Of a stretch of 64,000 nucleotides of DNA, positions 50,727 through 58,731 are shown in pieces. The stretch comes from PALSA-505 sp036502085 (GTDB taxonomy: Bacteria > Actinomycetota > Actinomycetes > Streptosporangiales > Streptosporangiaceae). Each line of letters opens with the position of its first letter. Within the stretch, counting starts at the first letter, position 1. A model generated the notes under the pieces. That model worked only from the letters and a program-made list of their open reading frames with translations, had not been told where the DNA came from and did no database searches. Position numbers and translations under genes: made by a program. Where the stretch lies: contig DASXZD010000057.1 of assembly GCA_036502085.1 (NCBI GenBank), positions 19,447 to 83,446 of the forward strand. Reading direction: 5' to 3'.

Positions 50727-51595
50727 GCCGTCCGATGCCCCGGGGGTCCAGGGACGATGCCGCGGACGCGACCGGCCCGCCGCTGCTCGAGGTGACCGGG
50801 CTGACCGTCCACCACGGCCAGCTCCGTGCGCTGTCCGACGTGAGCCTGCGGGTGTACCCGGGCGAGGTATTCGCGATCATCGGAGCCAACGGCGCAGGGA
50901 AGTCCACGCTGCTGCGCGCGATCGTCGGCCTGCACAAGCCCACCTCCGGGTCGATCATGCTCGACGGTGCCGACATCACCCGGCAGCGGGCCGAGCGCAG
51001 GGTCGCCGCCGGGATCGGCATGGTCCCGGAAGGCAGGCGGCTCTTTCCGTCCCTCACCGTGGAAGAGAACCTGCTGGTCGGCGCGGCTAACGCCCGCGAC
51101 GGGCCGTGGACGATACCGCGCGTCTACGAGCTCTTCGGCTGGATGCGCGAACGCCGCGGCCAGCGGGCGACCCAGCTCTCCGGCGGCGAGCAGCAGGCGA
51201 TCGCGATCGGCCGTGCGCTGGTGGCCAACCCCCGGCTGCTGCTGCTCGACGAGCTGTCACTCGGGCTGGCCCCCGTCGTAGTCCGCCGGATCTATGCCCT
51301 GCTGCCCGAGCTGCTGGCCAGCGGCGTAACCGTGCTGCTCGTCGAGCAGGACGTGAGCCAGGCGCTGCGGGTCGCGTCGCACATCCACTGCCTGCTGGAG
51401 GGCAGGACTACGCTGACCGGCCGCCCAGCCGAGCTGACGTCCGAGCGCATCGAAGACGCGTACTTCGGGCTGTCCTCGCCCGGCGACGCCGAGTCCGGCG
51501 GTGCTGACTCCGGCGCCTCCACTGCCAGCGCCGACCCTGGCGCGGCCACCGACCCCGGCGGTGCCGCCGCCAGCGCGCCGGGAGCGCGGGCATGA
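50723..51595 (+). CDS. livF: ABC importer ATPase, LivF type
   Basis: The protein has 290 residues. Walker A GANGAGKST, GMVPEGRRLFPSLTVEENL (typical of LivF), intact signature LSGGEQQAIAIGRAL, Walker B LLLLDE and H-loop VEQDV are all present. A Ser/Gly/Ala/Asp-rich tail of about 40 residues follows the domain. GTG 50723 overlaps the livG stop by 4 bp; ATG 50735 is an alternative. Since its signature motif is intact, it can complete the composite ATP site that the partner LivG cannot. Confidence 0.88.
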   Translation: MSRPMPRGSRDDAADATGPPLLEVTGLTVHHGQLRALSDVSLRVYPGEVFAIIGANGAGKSTLLRAIVGLHKPTSGSIMLDGADITRQRAERRVAAGIGMVPEGRRLFPSLTVEENLLVGAANARDGPWTIPRVYELFGWMRERRGQRATQLSGGEQQAIAIGRALVANPRLLLLDELSLGLAPVVVRRIYALLPELLASGVTVLLVEQDVSQALRVASHIHCLLEGRTTLTGRPAELTSERIEDAYFGLSSPGDAESGGADSGASTASADPGAATDPGGAAASAPGARA

Positions 51596-52464
51596 GCTGG
51601 CTGAACGCCGTCATCCAGGGCGTCCTGATCGGCGGGCTCTACGCGCTGTTCGCCTGCGGGCTGTCCTTGATGTTCGGCGTGATGAAGGTGATCAATCTCG
51701 CCCACGGCGACCTGGCGGTGGTGGCCGGTTACGTCGCGGTCGGCGTCATCGCGGTCACCCGCATCCCGGCGGTCTGGTCCTTCGTGCTGGTCGTCCCGGT
51801 CATGGCGGTGCTCGGGTACGTGCTGCAGCGGACGCTGATCCAGGCCAGCCTGAGTCGCGGCATCCTGACCACACTGCTGGTCACCTTCGGCCTGTCGGTG
51901 GTGATCGAGAACGGCCTGCTGCAGTTCTTCTCGGCGAACAGCCACTCGCTGAACATCGGCTCGCTGGTGTCAGACTCGATCGGCATCGGCTCCCAGATCT
52001 CCATCGCCTACCTGCTGCTGGTGATCTTCATCGTGGCCGTCGCGGTACTGCTCGGGCTGCAGTACTTCCTCACCGCGTCGAAGCACGGCAGGCTCATCAG
52101 GGCGGTGGCCGACGACCGGGAGGCCGCGCAGCTGGCCGGGGCGGACTACCGGCACGTGTTCGGCATCGCCGCGGCGATCGCGTTCGCGACCGTGGCGCTG
52201 GCCGGGGTGGCGTTCGGCATGTACTCGTCCTTCGCGCCGACCATCGGCACCGATCAGCTGCTTCTGTTCGCGTTCGCGGCCGTCGTGATCGGTGGCCTCG
52301 GCTCGCTCTGGGGGACGCTGGTCGGCGGGATCGTCCTCGGCGTAGCGCAGCAGGTCGGCGCGCAGATCAACACCAACGACCAGCTGCTGGCCGGCTACCT
52401 GGTCTTCCTGCTCGTGCTGCTGATCAGGCCGCAGGGCCTGACCGGCGCGCGGAGCTCGCCGTGA
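51592..52464 (+). CDS. livH: ABC importer permease, LivH type
   Basis: This 290-residue membrane protein has about eight helices. It opens with IQGVLIGGLYALFACGLSLMFGVMKVINLAHGDL, diagnostic of the LivH family. The cytoplasmic coupling loop reads GRLIRAVADDREAAQLAGAD, and GGLGSLWGTLVGGIVLG follows. ATG 51592 overlaps livF by 4 bp. It forms the translocation pore with the next gene. Confidence 0.92.
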   Translation: MSWLNAVIQGVLIGGLYALFACGLSLMFGVMKVINLAHGDLAVVAGYVAVGVIAVTRIPAVWSFVLVVPVMAVLGYVLQRTLIQASLSRGILTTLLVTFGLSVVIENGLLQFFSANSHSLNIGSLVSDSIGIGSQISIAYLLLVIFIVAVAVLLGLQYFLTASKHGRLIRAVADDREAAQLAGADYRHVFGIAAAIAFATVALAGVAFGMYSSFAPTIGTDQLLLFAFAAVVIGGLGSLWGTLVGGIVLGVAQQVGAQINTNDQLLAGYLVFLLVLLIRPQGLTGARSSP

Positions 52465-53585
52465 GCGCGGCCACCGCGAAGGCCGCCAGCGCGCCGGCCC
52501 AGGTCCCGGCCCGGGTCACCCGCTCCCGGCGGCCTGCCGCCTGGCTGGCCCTGATCGGGGTGGCCGTGATCGCGGTGCTCGCCTACCTGCCCTACCTCGT
52601 GTACACCGGCACTACTAACCAGCTGATCAACGTCTTCATCCTGCTGACGATGGCCAGCATGTGGAACCTGCTGGCCGGCTACGCGGGACTCGTCTCCGTC
52701 GGACAGCAGGCGTTCATCGGGCTCGGCGGCTACTTCGTGCTCATCGCGGCGCAGCACGGCACGAATCCGTTCGCCGCGCTGCCGGTCGCGGCCCTGGCCT
52801 GCGGGGTCGTCGGGCTGGTCACCTGGTGGCTGGTCTCGCGGCTGCGCGGCGGCTACTTCGCGATCGCCACCTGGGTGATAGCGGCCGCCTGCGAGCAGAT
52901 CATCTCGCGGTTCTCCTCGCTCGGCGGCGGCACCGGCGCCCCCCTGCCCGGTCTGGCCGGCCTGAGCGGCACGCTGCTGACCGCCGACACCTACTGGATC
53001 GCGCTGGCCGTGACCGTGGTGACTCTCGCCACCGTGTACCTGATCATGCGCGGCCGGCTCGGGCTTGTGCTCACTGCCGTGCGCGACGACGAGATCGGCG
53101 CTCGCAGCATCGGCGCCCGGGTCTGGCGGGCCAGGCAGCTCGTGTTCGTGGTCGCCGCCATCGGGTGCGGCGCCGCCGGCGCGCTGCTCGTCATCAGCCA
53201 GCTCAACGTCGAGCCGTCATCGGCCTTCACCGTCCAGTGGTCCGCCGAGATGATCTTCGCCACGATCATCGGCGGCATCGGCACGATCGAGGGACCGATC
53301 ATCGGCACGGTCGTATTCTTCGTCCTGCAGCAGACGCTGTCCCAGTACAACGCGTGGTACCTGATCATCCTCGGCCTCGTCGCCATCGGCATTGCGCTAT
53401 GGGCACCGCGCGGCCTCTGGGGCCTGTTCGCCGAGCACGTGCCCGTTCGCCTGTTCCCGGTGGGCTACTGGCTCTGGCCAGCCGGCCAGGCCCGGCCGGA
53501 CGGCCTGCGGCTCGCCGCCGCCCTCCGCCTCGGGCGTCCCGGCCAGGGGGGCCGCCAGGACGACACCAGCGGTGACGATCCGTAG
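52461..53585 (+). CDS. livM: ABC importer permease, LivM type
   Basis: This 374-residue membrane protein opens its core with MASMWNLLAGYAGLVSVGQQAFIGLGGY, the LivM signature. The coupling loop is GLVLTAVRDDEIGARSIGARV, and IIGGIGTIEGPIIGTVVFFVL follows. The N-terminal 30 residues are Ala/Arg-rich and cytoplasmic. The C-terminal 50 residues after the last helix are Arg/Gly-rich and unusual in length. GTG 52461 overlaps livH by 4 bp. It is the last gene of the importer operon. Confidence 0.92.
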   Translation: MSAATAKAASAPAQVPARVTRSRRPAAWLALIGVAVIAVLAYLPYLVYTGTTNQLINVFILLTMASMWNLLAGYAGLVSVGQQAFIGLGGYFVLIAAQHGTNPFAALPVAALACGVVGLVTWWLVSRLRGGYFAIATWVIAAACEQIISRFSSLGGGTGAPLPGLAGLSGTLLTADTYWIALAVTVVTLATVYLIMRGRLGLVLTAVRDDEIGARSIGARVWRARQLVFVVAAIGCGAAGALLVISQLNVEPSSAFTVQWSAEMIFATIIGGIGTIEGPIIGTVVFFVLQQTLSQYNAWYLIILGLVAIGIALWAPRGLWGLFAEHVPVRLFPVGYWLWPAGQARPDGLRLAAALRLGRPGQGGRQDDTSGDDP

Positions 53586-53690
53586 CCGGTGACCCGGAAG
53601 AAAACAGCGGTCTCGTACGCTGCATGCTAGGCGTGCGCGGCGCGGGACGATGACGATCGCCACCCGGGCGCCGCGCCGGAGGAGAGAAAC

Positions 53691-54374
53691 ATGGGCTTGT
53701 TCGGTTCGCACAAGACGCGGGCGGTCACCGCCGACGACGCATTGCCCGGCCGGCCGACCCCGATGCGGATCCCGCAGCGGCACGAAGTGCTGGACGGGCC
53801 GCTGGCGCCGCCGTACCCGCAGGGCACGCAGATCGCCGAGTTCGCGCTCGGCTGCTTCTGGGGAGCGGAGAAGAAGTACTGGCAGACGCCGGGCGTCGTG
53901 ACCACCGCCGCCGGCTACGAGGGCGGGTTCACGCCGAATCCGAGCTACGAGGAGGTCTGCTCCGGCCGGACCGGCCACTCCGAGGCCGTCCGGGTCGTAT
54001 TCGATCCGGCCAAGGTCTCCTACGCCGCCCTGCTCAAGCTGTTCTGGGAGTCGCACAACCCGACGCAAGGCATGCGGCAGGGCAACGACGTCGGCACCCA
54101 GTACCGGTCGGCGATCTTCACCAGGTCCGCCGAGCAGCAGGAGATCGCCCTCCAGTCACGGGACGCCTACCAGAAGAAGCTCACCGAGGCGGGCTACGGC
54201 GAGATCACCACGGAGATCGTCCCGGCCGGCGAGTTCTACTACGCCGAGGACTACCACCAGCAATACCTGCACAAGGTGCCGCACGGCTACTGCCCCGACC
54301 ACGGCACCGGCGTCGCCTGCCCCATCGGCGTCATGAAGGCGGACGCAGTAGGCCTCCTAGAAGCCGACAACTGA
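53691..54374 (+). CDS. msrA: Peptide methionine (S)-S-oxide reductase
   Basis: This 227-residue protein reduces methionine-S-sulfoxide in damaged proteins. The catalytic motif GCFWGAE places the nucleophile at Cys55, followed by GYEGGFTPNPSYEEVCSG and TGHSEAV. Two C-terminal cysteines (GYCPDHGTGVACP) can serve in disulfide relay to thioredoxin. The roughly 45-residue N-terminal extension is the common actinobacterial form. A GGAGGAGAGAAAC site precedes ATG 53691. It is separated from the importer by 105 bp and probably has its own promoter. Confidence 0.95.
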   Translation: MGLFGSHKTRAVTADDALPGRPTPMRIPQRHEVLDGPLAPPYPQGTQIAEFALGCFWGAEKKYWQTPGVVTTAAGYEGGFTPNPSYEEVCSGRTGHSEAVRVVFDPAKVSYAALLKLFWESHNPTQGMRQGNDVGTQYRSAIFTRSAEQQEIALQSRDAYQKKLTEAGYGEITTEIVPAGEFYYAEDYHQQYLHKVPHGYCPDHGTGVACPIGVMKADAVGLLEADN

Positions 54375-54669
54375 GCTAGCCCGCGTGGTTCTCGCATAAT
54401 CGTCAATACAGGTAGCGGGTCCCAGGTCGCCTAATCGCGATCCTGCGGCCCGCTATCCTTCGGCGGGAGCGACTGGGCGGCGTAAGGTCAGCCGAAACGA
54501 TCATGAGGGAGCCCGCTCTTTTCACTCGTTCTGGCTCCGCAAATCCTGATATATCCGGACGCGAAATGGTCAGAACGCATGCAAAGGCAAGATGATCATG
54601 GTCGGTCGGGGAGTGAGGCCGGGTGGGTCAGGTTCGGCGGGCGGGGTCAGGTCGGTTGGTCGGGCGGGG

Positions 54670-55470
54670 TCAGGTTCGGCAGGCTACGGTCAGGTAGGCG
54701 ACGAAGGTGGCCGTTAGCTGCGGTCGGCCGAGTGACTGCAGGCGGTGCTGGACGCGGGCGAGGAACTCGGCGCTCCGGGCGGGGCCGAGGGCGTGCGTGC
54801 TGGACTGCGTGGCCAGGTTGGCGAGGTAGTCCTCGGCGCTGTAGCGCAGCTGAAAGGGATAGCGCAGGCTCGCCACCTCCGCGAAGAGGCCCGCGGCCTC
54901 CGGCGGAAGGTGCCGCACGCCGATCTGCCCGGGAGGAGGCGGCGGGCTGCCTTCAACGCCCACGGCCAGGTAGTCCTCCTGCACGTCGGTCCAGAAGCGG
55001 TCGGCGTCGGCGGGCCGGGCCCACATGCACCCGGCCACGGCTATGCAGCCTCCCGGTCGCAGCAGCTGGCGGGGCTTGGCGTACCGAACGTCCTGATCGA
55101 TCCAGTGCAGGGAGTTGACGGCCACTGCGGCGTCAAACGGGGAACCATGCGGCGGCCAGTTCTCGAACGAGCAGGTCACCACCTCGGCGGCGGGGAACTC
55201 AGCGAGGCGGCGGCGGGCCACTGCGGCCAGGTCGGCACCCAGTTCGACAGCGGTGACGACCAGCCCGCGCTCGGCGAGCGGTACGGTGGCCTGCCCGGTG
55301 CCGCAGCCGATCTCGATCACCCGGTCTCCCGCTTCGAGCCCGGCCAGCTCGATCAGGTCGTCGAACAACTGAGGCGGGCAGACCGGCCTAGTGCGCTGGT
55401 AGTCCTCCGCGGCCCGGTTGAATCCGGCGCGCAAGGTGTGGCGCCTCGGATCATCCTCGGCGTACCCCAT
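54670..55470 (-). CDS. Class I SAM-dependent methyltransferase
   Basis: The product has 266 residues. SAM motif I VIEIGCGTGQATVPLAERG follows an N-terminal FNRAAEDYQRTRPVCPP segment common in UbiE-like/Methyltransf_11 proteins. Motif II is VVTAVELGADLAAVARRRL, and the FDAAVAVNSLHWID segment suggests a small-molecule substrate. ATG 55470 follows GAGAGG; the frame stays open to 55605 but that part is Ala-repeat and overlaps the probable promoter. The substrate is unknown. It is divergent from the cyclotransferase gene. Confidence 0.82.
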   Translation of the reverse strand: MGYAEDDPRRHTLRAGFNRAAEDYQRTRPVCPPQLFDDLIELAGLEAGDRVIEIGCGTGQATVPLAERGLVVTAVELGADLAAVARRRLAEFPAAEVVTCSFENWPPHGSPFDAAVAVNSLHWIDQDVRYAKPRQLLRPGGCIAVAGCMWARPADADRFWTDVQEDYLAVGVEGSPPPPPGQIGVRHLPPEAAGLFAEVASLRYPFQLRYSAEDYLANLATQSSTHALGPARSAEFLARVQHRLQSLGRPQLTATFVAYLTVACRT

Positions 55471-55620
55471 GGCACCTCTCCGCTCCGCTCGACGTGAACT
55501 CGCCGCGCCAGCAGCCACGGCATCAGCAGCGACCGCGCCAGCAGCCACTGCACCAGCGGCTGTGGTAGGCATTGTCGTCGTCACTCCCCGCGGGCGCCAA
55601 CTCATCCCGGAGGCTGCCTC

Positions 55621-56394
55621 TTGCCACTCGCCGTGCCGGTCCTGCGCCGCGTCCAGGTGCTAGCCCGCTACCCGCACCTCGGCCGCGGCTTTACCCAGGG
55701 CTTGCTCTGCGACGGGAGAGGCGACAGAGATGGCAGTGACGGCAGCATGGTATGGGAGAGCACCGGCGAGTACGGCATCTCGGTCCTGCGCCGCTACCGC
55801 CTGGGTGCCGACCGGGATGAAGACTGCGGGCTGGTCCCGCCGGAAATGTTCGCTGAGGGCATCTGCCCGGCCGGCGACGACGGCCTGTGGCAGCTCACCT
55901 GGCGCGAGGGCGTCGCGCTGCGCTGGCGGCTCGACCCGCTGACCCTGGTGGAACAGGTCGCCTACGACCGCGAGGGCTGGGGCATCTGCGCGGCCGGCGA
56001 CTGCGTGATGACCAGCGACGGCAGCAGCGAGCTGGTCCGCCGCGATCCGGTCACCCTGCGGCCGCTCGGCACGGTCGTTGCCCACTGCGGCGACCGCAGC
56101 GTCACCGGGCTGAACGACCTGGCCTGGTCCGGCGGCCTGGTCTGGGCCAACGTCATGGCGCGCCCGTACCTGGCCGGCATCGACCCGGCCACCGGCAGCG
56201 TCGTCGAGGTCGTCGATGCGCGCCCGGTCGCTGAGCGGCACTGGCGCACTCCGCAGGCCGTCATGAACGGCATAGCCGCGCTGCCCGCCCCGGCCGAGTT
56301 CCTGCTCACCGGCAAAACCTGGCGCTGGATATACCACGTCCGGCTGGCCGCGGCCCGGTCTCGCAGGAACCCGCTGCGCCTGCTCACCGGCTGA
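55621..56394 (+). CDS. Glutaminyl-peptide cyclotransferase family protein (plant/bacterial QC type, five-bladed propeller)
   Basis: The product has 257 residues. It shows the ordered landmarks of the plant-type glutamine cyclotransferase family: GFTQGLLCDG, VWESTGEYGIS, FAEGICPAGDDGLWQLTWREG, EGWGICAAGDCVMTSDGS, GLNDLAWSGGLVWANVMARPYLAGIDPATG. Characterised relatives convert N-terminal Gln to pyroglutamate. In this copy the usual NELE appears as NDLA. There is no signal peptide, so it appears cytoplasmic, unlike secreted plant QC. TTG 55621 is used because GGAGG sits 7 nt upstream and no ATG or GTG fits. Confidence 0.78.
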   Translation: MPLAVPVLRRVQVLARYPHLGRGFTQGLLCDGRGDRDGSDGSMVWESTGEYGISVLRRYRLGADRDEDCGLVPPEMFAEGICPAGDDGLWQLTWREGVALRWRLDPLTLVEQVAYDREGWGICAAGDCVMTSDGSSELVRRDPVTLRPLGTVVAHCGDRSVTGLNDLAWSGGLVWANVMARPYLAGIDPATGSVVEVVDARPVAERHWRTPQAVMNGIAALPAPAEFLLTGKTWRWIYHVRLAAARSRRNPLRLLTG

Positions 56395-56521
56395 CGGGCC
56401 AGGCGCCTAGATCAGCAGCGCGCCCGGCCGGCCGGAGCAAGGACTGCTGCGCCTGCTCACCGGCTGACGGTCCGGGCGCGCGGATCAGCAGGGTGCTGCC
56501 CGGCGGCCGGGGCGAGAATGC
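56374..56521. repeat. Imperfect 74-bp tandem duplication of the cyclotransferase gene 3' end
   Basis: The 24-bp block that ends the gene and includes its TGA (56374-56397) recurs exactly at 56448-56471. GATCAGCAG-containing sequence follows each copy. The duplicated stop lies outside the reading frame of the intact gene, so the product is unaffected. Confidence 0.7.
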
Positions 56522-56534
56522 AGGAACGCGGCCG

Positions 56535-57788
56535 TCAGGTCCCGGCCAGGGCGATGAGCACGTTGTTCGCGGTCGAGGAGATGAAGGTGGCTCCGGTGGC
56601 GACCAGGACGGGCTTCAAGACGGTGCTTGTCTGCCCGTCACCAACCTGCCCGAGGTGGCTGACGCCCCACGCGTAGACCTTCCCCGCGGTCGAAATGGCG
56701 TAGGACGTGGCCGAGCCAGTGGCCAGGCTGCGGTAGGACACGCCGGGCGGAGCGTGGAACTGGGTCGGCACCGGCTGCGCCTGCGTGACCGCGCTGTCCA
56801 GCTGGCCGGCCCGGTTGGCACCCCAGCCCCAGAGCGAGCCGTCCGACAGCATGACGAGCGTCTGCCCGTTGCCCCAGATGGAGCCGCCCTGGGCGACCCG
56901 CGTTACCGGATCGGAGAGCTGCACCCGGACCGGGACGTCGGATGACCGGCGGATGTGCCCGTCGCCGAGCTGGCCGTTGCCGTCGTAGCCCCAGTCGTAA
57001 TACTCGCCGTTGGCCAGCAGCGCCCCGGAGTTGGCGAACGCGGCCACCAGCCTGGTGACGGACGCGCCGTCGATCCCCGTGACCCTGACCGGCGTCATGC
57101 TGCTCCTCGTGCTGCCGTCGCCCAGGTCGCCCTCGACGTTCTGGCCGCAGGCGTACAGGGTGCCGCCGGCGTCGTACAGCGCGTGATTGCTCGCCCCGGC
57201 CAGGGCGGTCACGTCAGACAGCGGGAGCCGGACCGGAGCGTTGTAGGACGTCGCGTGCCCCAGGCAGAACTCCCCGCCGTGGTCGCGGCCCCAGCCCCAG
57301 ACGCGTCCGCGGGTGTCGACGGCCAGACCCGAGTCATAGGGCATGACGTCGTCGGGAATCGACGCGATCTTCACCCCGGCGGGGAAACGCACCCGCACCG
57401 GCTGGCTGAAGGAGCTTTTCCAGCTGCCGTTGCCCAGCTGGCCTTGGGTACCCAGACCCCAGGCGTAGAGGCTGCCGTCGGACAGCAGCGCGTACTGGGT
57501 CGAGTTCGAGGTCGAGATCGCGGTGACGGTGCCGGGCAGGGTCATGGCGGCCGGCGACATTTCCAGGCCGAAGTTGCCCGGCCCGCCGCCGAAGAACGAC
57601 CCCCAGTGCTCGACCGTTGTGGTCGATGCTGCCGGGATGGTCGTCGCCTGCGGCCGCGAGACCGTCGCGGCCGATGACAGCTGCCCCGACGAACAGCCGC
57701 CGGTGAGGATCACGGCTGCCGCCACCGCACACAGGCCGGCCCCGGCGGGCAGCGACCTCCTCGTCACAGCCTGCAAAGGTTTCTTCAT
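56535..57788 (-). CDS. Exported RCC1-repeat propeller protein
   Basis: The protein has 417 residues. An N-terminal basic region and hydrophobic stretch end in LTGGCSS, a probable though imperfect lipobox. Six RCC1-type blades are visible through their W-G/Q-LG cores: YAWGLGTQGQLGNG, VWGWGRDHGGEFCLG, YACGQNVEGDLGDG, YDWGYDGNGQLGDG, WGWGANRAGQLDS, YAWGVSHLGQVGDG. RCC1 propellers are protein-interaction scaffolds; no enzymatic residues are seen. The protein is expected at the outer face of the membrane. Ligand and partner are unknown. Confidence 0.82.
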   Translation of the reverse strand: MKKPLQAVTRRSLPAGAGLCAVAAAVILTGGCSSGQLSSAATVSRPQATTIPAASTTTVEHWGSFFGGGPGNFGLEMSPAAMTLPGTVTAISTSNSTQYALLSDGSLYAWGLGTQGQLGNGSWKSSFSQPVRVRFPAGVKIASIPDDVMPYDSGLAVDTRGRVWGWGRDHGGEFCLGHATSYNAPVRLPLSDVTALAGASNHALYDAGGTLYACGQNVEGDLGDGSTRSSMTPVRVTGIDGASVTRLVAAFANSGALLANGEYYDWGYDGNGQLGDGHIRRSSDVPVRVQLSDPVTRVAQGGSIWGNGQTLVMLSDGSLWGWGANRAGQLDSAVTQAQPVPTQFHAPPGVSYRSLATGSATSYAISTAGKVYAWGVSHLGQVGDGQTSTVLKPVLVATGATFISSTANNVLIALAGT

Positions 57789-57961
57789 AGCTCCGCTCGA
57801 CGATGAATATCCGGCGCGCCTGCACCCGGGACCGTGATCGGCCAGGCCAGCGCTTCGTGCCAGTCTGCCGGCCAGCCGGGGATTGCCTCGCGTCTACGGT
57901 ACCGGCCCGAGCCGGTGAACTCGGCAAGGTCTTCGCCCAGGCTTGGCATTCATCTGGCCGG

Positions 57962-58726
57962 CTAGCCGGGTGAGCCGCCGCGCCCGGCACCGTCGCGGAA
58001 GCGGTCTATGCCGTCGGCTGCCCCGCCGCCGTGCAGGGTGGACAGGCCCAGCTGGAACTCGTTCGCCATCGCCTCGCCGTCGCTGAGCGACCCGGCCTCG
58101 AGCGCGGACATCCGGTCGCTGCGCAGGCAGGCCTGCGGCAGCGCGGCCAGCTGCGCCGCGAGCTGCTGCGCCGCGCCGAGCGCCTGGCCGTGTGGCACCA
58201 CCCGGTTGACCAGGCCGGACGCCAGTGCCTCCGCCGCGCCGACCGGCCGGCCGGTGAGGATCAGGTCCAGCGCCCGGCTGAGCCCGATCAGCCGGGGCAG
58301 CCGCACCGTCCCGCCGTCGATCAGCGGGACGCCCCAGCGGCGGCAGAACACGCCGAGCACGGCGTCGTCTTCGGCGACCCGCATGTCGCACCAGAGCGCG
58401 AGCTCGAGCCCGCCGGCCACCGCGTGGCCGGCGATCGCGGCGATCACCGGCTTGGACAGCCGCATCCTGGTCGGCCCCATCGGCCCGTCCCCGTCGGGCG
58501 CAGCCCGGTTGCCCGACGGGCCGTCCACCGCCTTGAGATCCGCGCCGGCGCAGAACGTCCCGCCCGCCCCGTGCAGCACGGCGACGCTCGCGCCGGGATC
58601 GGCGTCAAAGGCGCGGAAGGCCTCGGCCAGCGCCGCAGCGGTCGGGCCGTCGACCGCATTGCGCACCTGCGGCCGGTCCAGCGTCACCGTGGTCACCGGC
58701 CCGTCCTGCTCGACCCGGACCGTCAT
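57962..58726 (-). CDS. Enoyl-CoA hydratase/isomerase (crotonase) family protein
   Basis: The product has 254 residues. The crotonase core is visible: GTFCAGADLKAV (oxyanion-hole Ala-Gly) near 56-67 and IAGHAVAGGLELALWCDMRVA at 98-118. The region that usually carries the two catalytic glutamates reads VLGVFCRRWGVPLIDGGTVRL (123-143) and has no Glu. It may therefore act as an isomerase, thioesterase or other crotonase reaction rather than a classical hydratase. ATG 58726 lies 5 bp after the korB stop, so it may be cotranscribed with korA-korB. Confidence 0.82.
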   Translation of the reverse strand: MTVRVEQDGPVTTVTLDRPQVRNAVDGPTAAALAEAFRAFDADPGASVAVLHGAGGTFCAGADLKAVDGPSGNRAAPDGDGPMGPTRMRLSKPVIAAIAGHAVAGGLELALWCDMRVAEDDAVLGVFCRRWGVPLIDGGTVRLPRLIGLSRALDLILTGRPVGAAEALASGLVNRVVPHGQALGAAQQLAAQLAALPQACLRSDRMSALEAGSLSDGEAMANEFQLGLSTLHGGGAADGIDRFRDGAGRGGSPG

Positions 58727-58731
58727 GCCGG

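Noticed and set aside
54579..55118. Plus-strand open frame opposite the methyltransferase
   Set aside because: Arg/Gly-rich shadow translation without domain or ribosome site.
57962..58726. Plus-strand frames opposite the crotonase
   Set aside because: Long only because of high GC; the crotonase motifs are unambiguous on the minus strand.
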